This document shows, piece by piece, positions 33,266-41,163 of a stretch of 64,000 nucleotides of DNA. Origin of the DNA: Streptomyces sp. 840.1 (lineage in GTDB: Bacteria; Actinomycetota; Actinomycetes; Streptomycetales; Streptomycetaceae). Both the position numbers and the translations under genes were made by a program. The stretch spans positions 1,059,001 through 1,123,000 of the forward strand of contig NZ_RJUU01000001.1 of the NCBI RefSeq assembly GCF_003751445.1, written 5' to 3'. The notes below the pieces were generated by a model. The model saw only the letters and a program-made list of their open reading frames with translations. It was not told the origin of the DNA and made no database searches. The stretch's first letter is position 1. Every line of letters begins with the position of its first letter.

Positions 33266-35650
33266 TCAGACGCGCACGCCGGCCCGGATCAGCCGGAGGT
33301 CCGCGGCGTTCGCCTCGGTGACCTTCCACAGCTCCTGCTGGCGTCCGTGCACATCGGCCACCGCCGCCGTGTGGTCGTCCAGCATCCCGGCCGCCCGCTC
33401 CACCAGCCGTGCCCCGAGGTGCCGGTCGTGGACGGAGATGCCCCACTCGGGGCGCTCGATGTCGGCCAGGAAGTACGCCATCTTCGGGTGCGAGATCAGG
33501 CTGATGACGGGGGTGCCGCAGCCGAACGGGATCATGCCCGCGTGCCCGCGCATCCCGATGACCAGCTTCGTGCGGGCGTAGGTGTCCCGGATCGCGTCGT
33601 TGCCGAAGTCGTACATCGGGATCACCGGCAGCGCGATGCCGTGCTCGCGGCGCAGGTCGAACGCGATCCGCTCGTCGTCCAGCGAGTGGGCGACGCACTT
33701 CACCTCGGCGTACGCGCCGAGCCCCCTGACCGCCTCGGCCATCTCGGCGAGGAAGTGCCCGTAGTCGTGGCCGAAGCGGAGGCCGGAGCGGTCGTACGCG
33801 GCGTTGACCAGCACGGTGTCCTCGCGCCGCTCGGGGTCGCTCCAGCCGTCGACCAGCTGCCGGGTGACGGTGGTCGGGCAGGGCTGGAAGCGGACCTTGT
33901 CGTGCAGAGCGGCGGGCAGCAGCTCGCGGACCTTGTCGATCGAGCCGTGGTTGCGGAGCCCGAAGAACGCGGAGCGCTCCACCAGCTTGCGCAGCGAGGA
34001 CAGGAACCGCTCCCGGCCGTGCCCGTACGCCTGGCCGTCGAAGGCGTTGAAGCCGACCGCGTACACCATGACGGGGACGTCGATGCGCTCCAGTATCTCG
34101 TCGGGGACGTTCCACTGCCAGCCGCTGTTGCCATTCGGCGCGGTGTCCGGGATGAAGAGGCCGCCGCCGCCGATGACCAGGCCCCGGCGGGAGTTGATCC
34201 GCTCCAGCGCGGCCTCGTCGAACAGCCGGTGGGCGTGGACGGAGTGCCAGCGGGCCGGGCCGGTGTCGTGGCCGAAGGCGAGGCGGACGCTTTCCGGGAG
34301 GAGCTTGTCCCCGGCGTTGCCCTGCCGGTCCATGTAGAACGCGACGTGGGCCAGCTGTTCGTCGGCCGGTCCCTCGGCGGGCGTCCCGGTGTCCGTGGCG
34401 CGCTTGTACATCAGCCGGTTGGCGCGGTGGGTGGGGTCGACGCCGAGGCCGTCGAGCGCGTACCGCGCCGCGCTGGTGTCGTCGCCGTGGATCCAGGCGA
34501 TCTGGGCGAGCCGCGAGAAGGCGGTGGCGGCCCGGTTGGGGGCGGCGGCGGCCAGCAGGAGCTGGGCGCGGGCCTCCTCGTAGCGGGAGACGCTCATCAG
34601 CGCGTGGCCGAGCACCTCGTGCGGCCACGCCTCGTCGACCGGGATCCGGACGGAGCCGAGGAGGTCGGCCGCCTCCTGGTACTCACCGGCGCCGATGTGC
34701 GCGACGGCGACCCGGCGGGCACTGTCGGGATCGGCGGTGCGGCGCACGTGCCGGGTGCCGTAGTGCACCAGCAGGTCGTGGTGCTTGGCGCCGGGCCGGG
34801 CCAGGTAGGCGGCGTGGAACTCGGCGTCGGACAGTTCGAACTCGCGCCAGCGGTCCTCGGCCTGCCCGTACCCGGCCTCGCCGCCCTGCCAGGGCTTGTG
34901 CCGGCCGGTGAAGTGCAGGATCGCGGTGGTCTCGGGCACCGGGAGGTCGCCGGAGAGCCGCCGCTTGACGAAGTTGTAGCGGGAGTCGAGCTGGACGAAG
35001 TCGCCGTCGAGCACGGCGTTCAGGATGCCCTGGTCGTGCTTGTCCAGCTCGTACGCGCCGGAGCGGCCGGTCTCGTCGATCCGGTCGCAGAACGCGTCGC
35101 TCAGGTACTCGCGCTGGATGACCAGCAGCCCGCTGTTCAGCTTGTGCTGCCCGTAGAAGAACTGCGGAACGGCGGCGAGTCCCTCGCGCAGCCGCAGCAG
35201 TTCGTCCAGCGCGCCGAGGACCACCATGTCGGTGTCCAGCGTGATCACGGTGTCGTAGTCGCGCACCCGGAAGACGTCCAGGATGAAGTAGGCCTTGCGG
35301 ACCAGGTAGTTGTCCTGGTCGCCCTTGGCGTACGTGTCGTAGTGCGCGGCGTCCACGCGGCGGAAGTCGGCGCGCGGGTGCAGCTCCCGGATGCGGGCGA
35401 CGGAGGCGGGGCGCAGCCCGTCGTGCAGGACGATGAAGTCCTCGCACAGGGCCGGGTTGGACAGGGCGAGGCTGCGCAGCAGGGTGAGGAAGCCGGGCAG
35501 GTAGTTCTCGTCCACGAAGCTCGCGAAGGCGACCCGGCGCTTGCCGGTGAGCGCGTTGGCGGGCGCGGGCGGCACGGGTGCGGGCTGTACGGGTGCGGGC
35601 TGTACGGGTGCGGGCCGCGCGGGGGCTTCGGCGTGGGGCGTTGTCGTCAT
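33266..35650 (-). CDS. Fusion of GT8-type glycosyltransferase and polysaccharide pyruvyltransferase
   Basis: The 794 residues form an N-terminal Pro/Ala/Val/Gln repeat linker (about 10-30), a GT8-like domain (about 38-300) with TLDTDMVVLGAL (DxD at 139-141) and HFTGRHKPWQ, a helical TPR-like section (about 330-440) and a polysaccharide pyruvyltransferase domain (about 450-790: GNAGDKLLPESV, GGGGLFIPD, FGLRNHGSI, RGHAGMIPFGCGTPVI). It could add a hexose and then a pyruvate ketal to the same glycan, giving it extra negative charge. ATG 35650 overlaps the GT29-like stop by 4 bases. Both domains keep their key residues, so the fusion is not a decayed gene. Confidence 0.87.
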   Translation of the reverse strand: MTTTPHAEAPARPAPVQPAPVQPAPVPPAPANALTGKRRVAFASFVDENYLPGFLTLLRSLALSNPALCEDFIVLHDGLRPASVARIRELHPRADFRRVDAAHYDTYAKGDQDNYLVRKAYFILDVFRVRDYDTVITLDTDMVVLGALDELLRLREGLAAVPQFFYGQHKLNSGLLVIQREYLSDAFCDRIDETGRSGAYELDKHDQGILNAVLDGDFVQLDSRYNFVKRRLSGDLPVPETTAILHFTGRHKPWQGGEAGYGQAEDRWREFELSDAEFHAAYLARPGAKHHDLLVHYGTRHVRRTADPDSARRVAVAHIGAGEYQEAADLLGSVRIPVDEAWPHEVLGHALMSVSRYEEARAQLLLAAAAPNRAATAFSRLAQIAWIHGDDTSAARYALDGLGVDPTHRANRLMYKRATDTGTPAEGPADEQLAHVAFYMDRQGNAGDKLLPESVRLAFGHDTGPARWHSVHAHRLFDEAALERINSRRGLVIGGGGLFIPDTAPNGNSGWQWNVPDEILERIDVPVMVYAVGFNAFDGQAYGHGRERFLSSLRKLVERSAFFGLRNHGSIDKVRELLPAALHDKVRFQPCPTTVTRQLVDGWSDPERREDTVLVNAAYDRSGLRFGHDYGHFLAEMAEAVRGLGAYAEVKCVAHSLDDERIAFDLRREHGIALPVIPMYDFGNDAIRDTYARTKLVIGMRGHAGMIPFGCGTPVISLISHPKMAYFLADIERPEWGISVHDRHLGARLVERAAGMLDDHTAAVADVHGRQQELWKVTEANAADLRLIRAGVRV
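35574..35618. repeat. Three tandem 15-base repeats in the 5' end of the GT8-pyruvyltransferase gene
   Basis: Units at 35574-35588 and 35589-35603 are identical, and a third at 35604-35618 has two changes. They encode the PAPVQ/PAPVP repeats of the protein's N-terminal linker; the unit is a whole number of codons, so slippage keeps the frame. Confidence 0.85.
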
Positions 35651-37197
35651 CGCAGTCGGATCCTCGTATCGGTGACGCTCTGGGCGCGTTCCATGACCCA
35701 CGCCTTCTCGCTCGTGTACTCGTGCACGGAGGTGATCGGCATCTTCATCGCGGCGGGCAGCCGGTAGGCACCGCTCTCGTAGAAGTCGAAGCCGATCAGG
35801 TCCAGGCGCGGGCTGACGTCCAGGTGGTCCAGCAGCCAGAGCATGTTGAATCCGCTGGTGGGGATGGACGGCCAGGCGTCCGCGCCGACCTTGCCGATGT
35901 CGCGCAGCGGCCAGCGCAGCGACTCGTCGCCCAGGTACCGCTGGGCGCCCGGCACCAGCCGGGTGCGCAGGGAGTGCTTCCAGTCGCCGGCGAGCCCGCC
36001 GAACACCAGCCGGGTGTGGACCTTCTGGTCCCAGTTGAAGCCGTGCTTGTGGATGCTGGCGTGGATGTCGGTGCGGCTGCCGGTGGCGGCCGGGTCGATC
36101 CGGTAGGAGTTGAAGCGGACGACCAGGTCGTACGCGTCGATCTCGGCGCCCAGCGAACCGGACCCGACCCGCTGGGAGTTGGCGATCAGGCAGATCGACT
36201 TGCCCGCGATGTGGTTGCGGAACTCGCCGAGGGTCAGCCACTCGACCCCGCCGAAGGTGGGGTCCGCGACCGGTCCGCGCATCCGGCTCCGGCGCTGTCC
36301 CGCGTAGAGCGCGATCAGCTCCGTGAGGTGCCCCGCGCCGTCCTTGCCCGGGGTGGTGCGCCGTGCACCGCTGCCCGGCGCGCCGCCGGCCTCCAGGGCG
36401 AGGCCCAGGTAGTGGGCCAGGGCCTCCTGGATCTCCGGCACCGGGGCGCCGGAGCGGTCCTGGGCCAGCAGTGCGCCGATCAGCCGGGACCGGGCCCGGT
36501 TCCAGTCCCCGCGCGCGTGCAGCGCCAGGCCCTCGGCCCAGGTGTCGGTGACCGGTCCCCCGGCGAAGCCGGCGGCCTCCGGGCAGTCCCGCTCCAGCAT
36601 CCGCAGCAGCTCGTCCTGGTGCTCCGCCCCGGCCCGCAGCCCGGCCGTCCTGGCCGCGATCCCGAATCCGTCGTCGTCGGTGAGGGCGAGGTAGCGCCCG
36701 TACGCCTCCACGGCGTCGGCCTCCGCGCCCACGGCCTCCAGGACGCGGGCCCGCAGCCGCCAGGCAGCGCGGGAGCGGGTGCGCTGGGTGAGCACGGTGT
36801 CCGCGACGAGGAGCGCGAGCTTCAGCTCGTCCTCGTAACCGCAGTCCAGGGCCTTGCCGCCGACGGCGAGCAGCGGGTCCATCAGCCGGTCGCCGATGAC
36901 CAGCGCGGAGGCGGGAGCGGTCTTGCCGGTGCGGCGCAGCAGGGGTGCGGGGGCGGCCGGGGCGGGCGTCTGCTCCATGGCGGCGTGGGTGGCCAGCAGG
37001 TTGCGCAGGGCCTCCGCGAGCGCCGTGCGCCGCCGGTCGAGCCCGGCGACCAGCTTCCCGCTGTGGGCGGCGCAGGCGCGCAGGCAGGTCTCCAGCTCCG
37101 TCGGGCGGACGTCGGCGAGGGAGGGCGCGGGGCCCTCGGACGGGAGCGGGGCCTCCGCGTCACGCTGCCGTGGCCAACGGGTGCGGGCTTTCGTCAT
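35647..37197 (-). CDS. GT29-like sialyltransferase with helical N-terminal domain
   Basis: This 516-residue protein has no signal or membrane helix. Residues 30-300 form TPR-like helices. Residues 330-516 carry the sialylmotifs otherwise known mainly from animals: motif L (SICLIANSQRVGSGSLG with EIDAYDLVVRFNSY and TDIH, 334-380), motif S (PTSGFNMLWLLDHL with LDLIGF, 446-470) and motif VS (HEYTSE, His492 and Glu497). GT29 enzymes transfer sialic acid from CMP donors. Animal members work in the Golgi lumen; this one appears cytosolic. It is the first gene of the operon with the GT8-pyruvyltransferase fusion. The key residues look intact. Confidence 0.82.
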   Translation of the reverse strand: MTKARTRWPRQRDAEAPLPSEGPAPSLADVRPTELETCLRACAAHSGKLVAGLDRRRTALAEALRNLLATHAAMEQTPAPAAPAPLLRRTGKTAPASALVIGDRLMDPLLAVGGKALDCGYEDELKLALLVADTVLTQRTRSRAAWRLRARVLEAVGAEADAVEAYGRYLALTDDDGFGIAARTAGLRAGAEHQDELLRMLERDCPEAAGFAGGPVTDTWAEGLALHARGDWNRARSRLIGALLAQDRSGAPVPEIQEALAHYLGLALEAGGAPGSGARRTTPGKDGAGHLTELIALYAGQRRSRMRGPVADPTFGGVEWLTLGEFRNHIAGKSICLIANSQRVGSGSLGAEIDAYDLVVRFNSYRIDPAATGSRTDIHASIHKHGFNWDQKVHTRLVFGGLAGDWKHSLRTRLVPGAQRYLGDESLRWPLRDIGKVGADAWPSIPTSGFNMLWLLDHLDVSPRLDLIGFDFYESGAYRLPAAMKMPITSVHEYTSEKAWVMERAQSVTDTRIRLR

Positions 37198-37462
37198 GGC
37201 GCTCCAAAGCGTCTGATGCCCGTGGGGGGAAGGGGCGTAGGACGGGGACGGATGTTCGTCAACCGTTCGGGGTTCCGTGGCACGTTAGGAAAGCTGGACG
37301 GCCGCCGGGTGAACTCACCCTGTCGGCACGGCGAACGGCTGCCCCTGCCGACCGGCCCCGGTGACCCGGCGGGGACCGGCACGTGAAGGGCGGCGGGACA
37401 TCAGGTGAACCGCCTTTTCCGGCAAGGGATTTCACGATGTTCGATGACATATTCGACCCACC

Positions 37463-39970
37463 ATGAGGACTCCGCCGATTCTCCGATCGCCGCGCGCCAC
37501 GGGCGCCGCCCTGGCCGCCGTGCTCACCGTCGTCACCGTCTGCGCGGGAGACGCGGTGGCCCGCAGCTACCCGTTCGGCCCGCGCACCCGCAGCGTGAAC
37601 GACCTGGGCAACCAGTTCGTACCGTTCCACGCCCACCTCTGGGACCTGCTGCACGGCAGGGCGGACGGCGGGCTGCTGCTGAACTGGCAGTCGGGCTTCG
37701 GCGCCGGCTTCCTGCCGGACCTCGGTACGTATCTGAGCAGCCCGTTCGCCCTGCTCGTCGGGGTGTTCCCGAGGGACCGCATCGACCTGGCCGTCTACGT
37801 GGTCACGCTGGTGAAGACGGGGGTGGCGGCGGCGGCGATGACGTGGCTGCTCACCGCGTTGCGCCGGGGGCGCGGCCGGGAGTGGGCGGCGACCGTGCTC
37901 GGCGCCTCGTACGCGCTGTGCGGCTGGTCGGTCGCCGAGGCGGCGTACAACCCGATGTGGCTGGACGGGCTGATCGCGTTCCCGCTGCTGTGCCTGGCCG
38001 GTGAGTGGGCGCGGACCGCGCGGCGGCCGGTGCCGGCGACGCTCCTGGTGACGCTCGCCTGGGTGTCCAACTTCTACACCGCGTACATGGCCACGCTCGG
38101 GGCCGCGCTGGTGCTCGTGGTGCGGCTGCTGCTGGAGGAGGAGTCGTCGCGGGAGCGGGTGCGGGGGCTGGTGCGCGCGGTACGGACGGCGCTGATCGGC
38201 ATCGGGCTGGCCGCGCCGGTGCTGCTGCCGGTCTTCCTCGGCACCAAGCACGCCTACCCGGGCTGGACGCGGGAGTTCGCCCCGGCCGCCTGGCCGGATG
38301 TCGCGGCCCGGCTGCTGCCCGCCACGTACGGCTTCTTCAGCCCGGCGGTCTTCCTCGGCACGGGCGCCCTGCTGCTGGCCTGCGTGACGGCGTTCCACCG
38401 GGAGCTGCCGCGCGCCGAGCGGTGGGTGTGGCCGGGGCTCGTGGCGGCGGTCGCGCTCTCCATGCAGTGGGGGCCCACCCATCTGCTCTGGCACGCCTTC
38501 GCGACGCCGAACGGCAGCCCGTTCCGGCAGACGTTCGTGCTCAGCGGCATCGTGGTGATCGCCGCGTGGACGTCGGTCGCCCGCGCCTGGCCGGACCGGC
38601 GGGCGCTGCTGGGCGGGGCCGGGGTGCTGGTGCTCATCGCGGCGGCGGCCGCGCCGAGCGCGCTGCTCACCCGGTGGACGTATCCGCTGTTCGCCGCAGG
38701 TCTGGTGGCGGCGCTCTGCGGACTCGCCCTGGTGCGCAGCGGCAGGTTCCTCGCGCTCGCGGTGCTGCTGCTGGTGGGGGCGCAGGCCGGGCAGGCCGCC
38801 GCGACCACGGCGTACGACGACCGGCAGCGGCTGAAGCAGCTCGACGACTACGCGCCCTGGGGCGAGCGCCAGCGCCTCCAGGCCGATGCGGTGGCGGACG
38901 CCGACGGCTGGCCGCGCTACCGCACCGATCCGGGCCTGGAGCAGAGCACGGCCAACGACCCGCTGACGGTCGGCGGTCAGGGCGGGGCGTACTACAGCAG
39001 CCACACGCCCGACGTGACGACCCGCACCTTCCTCGCGCTGGGGGGCGGCTTCACCTCGCGCGGCCGGGCCCTGCAGAGCCTGGACAACCCGGTGACGGAC
39101 ACGGTGTTCTCGGTCGGCGCCCGGGTGCACGTGCCGCGCGACCCGCACCAGGTCTGGAACCGCCCCGACGACCGTCCGGTGACCGTGACCCGGCGGGACG
39201 TGCCGCCGCTGGTGACGGTGCGTCCCGCCGCCTCCGCCGGCCCGTTCGGGCGTTCGCCGTTCCGCAACCAGGAGAAGCTGCTCGGCGCGCCCGTGTACAC
39301 GCTGCCGAAGGCGGTCCTGCGAAGCGCGGACGGGGCGGCCGCCCCGGACCGGAACGCCTACGCGTACGAGGCGCCGGCCGGCACGTACACCCTGAGCGCG
39401 ACCTGTCCGGCCGGCAGCGAGGTGTTCCTGTGGGCGCCCGACCTGTTCGGCACCGCGCTGCTGGGCGCGGGCGGCGAACCGGCCGATGTGCGGGGCGATC
39501 TGCCCGCCCGCCGGGCCGGGATGCTGCCGCTGGGCCCCGGCTCGGGCCGGATCGCCGTGACGCTGCGCGCGGAGCGGGACGGGACCGTTCCGCACGAGTC
39601 CCTCGGCTGCCTGGATCCGGGGCGCCTCGCCTCGGCGGTGGCGGGGCTGAAGCGCACGGGCGCGACCCGCGTCACGGTCTCCGGCAGCGGCCTGCACGCC
39701 GAACTCCCGCCGCACACCGAGGGGCTCGCCGTGCTGGCCGCGCCCCGGATCGCGGGCTGGAGCTGCGACGGGCGCCCGGCCGGCTCCTACCTCGGGCTCG
39801 TCGCGGTGCCGGTGGGCGGGGGCCGGACGGCGGTGGACTGCTCGTTCCGGCCGCCGGGGCTGCGGGCCGGCTCGCTCGCCGGGGCCGCCGCGCTTGCGGC
39901 GCTGCTGGCCACGGCGTTCGGGCCCGCGGCGCTGGCCCGGACGCGGCGGCGCAGGCGCCTGGTGTTCTGA
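37463..39970 (+). CDS. YfhO-family membrane protein (GT-C-like)
   Basis: The 835 residues start with a signal/anchor helix and about 12 membrane helices in the first 450 residues. The YfhO mark is GRSYPFG-type start plus LGNQFVPFHAHLWDLL and LNWQSGFGAGFLPDLGTYLSSPF. The C-terminal extracellular part (about 470-810) is beta-rich, with a final helix and RRRRL tail. YfhO proteins modify wall or membrane glycopolymers by lipid-linked sugar transfer from outside. It is divergent from the GT29 gene over 265 bases and probably decorates the same wall polymer. ATG 37463 is the only sensible start. Confidence 0.85.
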   Translation: MRTPPILRSPRATGAALAAVLTVVTVCAGDAVARSYPFGPRTRSVNDLGNQFVPFHAHLWDLLHGRADGGLLLNWQSGFGAGFLPDLGTYLSSPFALLVGVFPRDRIDLAVYVVTLVKTGVAAAAMTWLLTALRRGRGREWAATVLGASYALCGWSVAEAAYNPMWLDGLIAFPLLCLAGEWARTARRPVPATLLVTLAWVSNFYTAYMATLGAALVLVVRLLLEEESSRERVRGLVRAVRTALIGIGLAAPVLLPVFLGTKHAYPGWTREFAPAAWPDVAARLLPATYGFFSPAVFLGTGALLLACVTAFHRELPRAERWVWPGLVAAVALSMQWGPTHLLWHAFATPNGSPFRQTFVLSGIVVIAAWTSVARAWPDRRALLGGAGVLVLIAAAAAPSALLTRWTYPLFAAGLVAALCGLALVRSGRFLALAVLLLVGAQAGQAAATTAYDDRQRLKQLDDYAPWGERQRLQADAVADADGWPRYRTDPGLEQSTANDPLTVGGQGGAYYSSHTPDVTTRTFLALGGGFTSRGRALQSLDNPVTDTVFSVGARVHVPRDPHQVWNRPDDRPVTVTRRDVPPLVTVRPAASAGPFGRSPFRNQEKLLGAPVYTLPKAVLRSADGAAAPDRNAYAYEAPAGTYTLSATCPAGSEVFLWAPDLFGTALLGAGGEPADVRGDLPARRAGMLPLGPGSGRIAVTLRAERDGTVPHESLGCLDPGRLASAVAGLKRTGATRVTVSGSGLHAELPPHTEGLAVLAAPRIAGWSCDGRPAGSYLGLVAVPVGGGRTAVDCSFRPPGLRAGSLAGAAALAALLATAFGPAALARTRRRRRLVF

Positions 39971-40051
39971 GTCGGCATAGTCCCGTCACGCCTGGCACAC
40001 CGCGCGAGGGATGATGGGAGGGAACGACGGAACGCAAGGTCAGGAGCTTCC

Positions 40052-40390
40052 ATGGCAAAGCGGGTTCACCGGCCCCGTGAGGACGCGGAGTTCGATTTCA
40101 TCCTCGGGATGAGCAGGGTTCCGGTCCTCGCGTACTTCACCGGGACGTGGCCCAAAGCAGTCGAGCCCTGCCGAGTGATGGACCTCGTCGTGGGTGACGT
40201 CGCCGAAGACTACGCGGACCGCCTGACGGTCGTCCGCACCGACATCACACGCTGTCCGGCGGCAACCGAGCGACACAGGATCACCGGAGCCCCGTCCTGC
40301 CTCCTGCTGAAGGACGGGGCGGCGGTGGCACACGGCACGGGGCCGATGACCGCCGCCGAGATGCGAGAGTTCCTGGACGGCCACCTCTGA
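40052..40390 (+). CDS. Thioredoxin-like protein without the CxxC motif
   Basis: The 112 residues follow the thioredoxin fold: strand VPVLAYFTGTW, helix CRVMDLVVGDVAEDYA, strand LTVVRTDI, then GAPSCLLLKDG in place of the cis-Pro strand and the C-terminal helix MREFLDGHL. The active site reads WPKAVEPCRVMD instead of WCGPCK: the first Cys is replaced and only one Cys remains at this position, with another in ITRCPA. It cannot do normal dithiol chemistry, but may act as a monothiol or chaperone-like protein. CAGGAG precedes ATG 40052. It is monocistronic. Confidence 0.8.
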   Translation: MAKRVHRPREDAEFDFILGMSRVPVLAYFTGTWPKAVEPCRVMDLVVGDVAEDYADRLTVVRTDITRCPAATERHRITGAPSCLLLKDGAAVAHGTGPMTAAEMREFLDGHL

Positions 40391-40445
40391 GCGGGCGCTG
40401 CGGCACCTGTCCGCGACGCCCGTCAAGGGCCCGTGGCCCGGGGCC

Positions 40446-41090
40446 TCAGCGCGCCCCGTAGCGCGCCTCGATGCCCGCGATGATCAGCCGCAGGCCGTCC
40501 TCGAAGCGTTCGTCGTAGTTGGCGAAGATCTCGGAGCCGGCCGCTGCGGCGAGCGGATAGCGGGCCAGCCGCTCCGCGCGTTCGGCGACGTCGTACCCCT
40601 CGCGCCGCTGGTCCGGCATCGGGCGCACGCCCTGCTCCTCGCTGACGAAGCCCATCGTGTACGAGTACGCGGTGGTGCCCGCCCGGACCGCCTGCCACAG
40701 CTCGAAGCCCGCGTCGGTCATGGTCCGCAGATGGCCTTCGAGCCCGTCGGCGTGGTCGGTGCCGGTGAACTTCGCGCCCCCGTAGACCTTGGCCCCGTCG
40801 CGGTAACGCAGCAGGCAGCGCCGCAGTCCGCTGTTGTACGCGACGAGCTGCTCCTGCCAGCCCTGCGGCGCCGGCCCCGGCAGATCCTCGTCGAGCATCC
40901 TGCGGTACATCACCGTGGCCATCTCGTCGAGCAGCGCCTGCTTGTCCTTGAAATGCCAGTAGAGAGCGGGCGCCTTGACGTCCAGCTCCCTGGCGATGGC
41001 GCGCAGGCTGAGCCCTTCCAGGCCCACCTCGTTCAGCAGCCGCAGCGCGGTGCCGGCCACTTGGGACCGGTCGATCTTCGTCGTACCCAC
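40446..41090 (-). CDS. TetR-family repressor of the adjacent monooxygenase
   Basis: This 214-residue protein has an N-terminal HTH (VGLEGLSLRAIARELDVKAPALYWHFKDKQALLDE, residues 22-56) and a C-terminal TetR_C-type ligand domain (GFELWQAVRAGTTAYSYTMG). It most resembles the Tet/tetracycline-type repressors that sit next to flavin monooxygenases. It is divergent from the monooxygenase gene over 73 bases, which hold two identical-arm palindromes (41134-41148 and 41170-41184), the probable operators. A GTG start at 41090 with a weak GGCGAGG is used. Binding of a small aromatic or antibiotic ligand would release it. Confidence 0.9.
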   Translation of the reverse strand: MGTTKIDRSQVAGTALRLLNEVGLEGLSLRAIARELDVKAPALYWHFKDKQALLDEMATVMYRRMLDEDLPGPAPQGWQEQLVAYNSGLRRCLLRYRDGAKVYGGAKFTGTDHADGLEGHLRTMTDAGFELWQAVRAGTTAYSYTMGFVSEEQGVRPMPDQRREGYDVAERAERLARYPLAAAAGSEIFANYDERFEDGLRLIIAGIEARYGAR

Positions 41091-41133
41091 CTCGCCAAGT
41101 TACCCCGCCAGGTGAACAGCCCCACCTTGACAA

Positions 41134-41148
41134 CTTAACAGCGTTAAG
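41134..41148. promoter_or_regulatory. TetR-type operator 1
   Basis: CTTAAC-AGC-GTTAAG: perfect 6-bp arms with a 3-base spacer, in the divergent region between repressor and monooxygenase genes. Operator 2 has the same arms 36 bases away centre to centre. Confidence 0.8.
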
Positions 41149-41163
41149 CACACACTCCGGACC

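Noticed and set aside
35574..35618. CRISPR-like short repeats
   Set aside because: The three units are contiguous 15-mers within a coding sequence and have no spacers.
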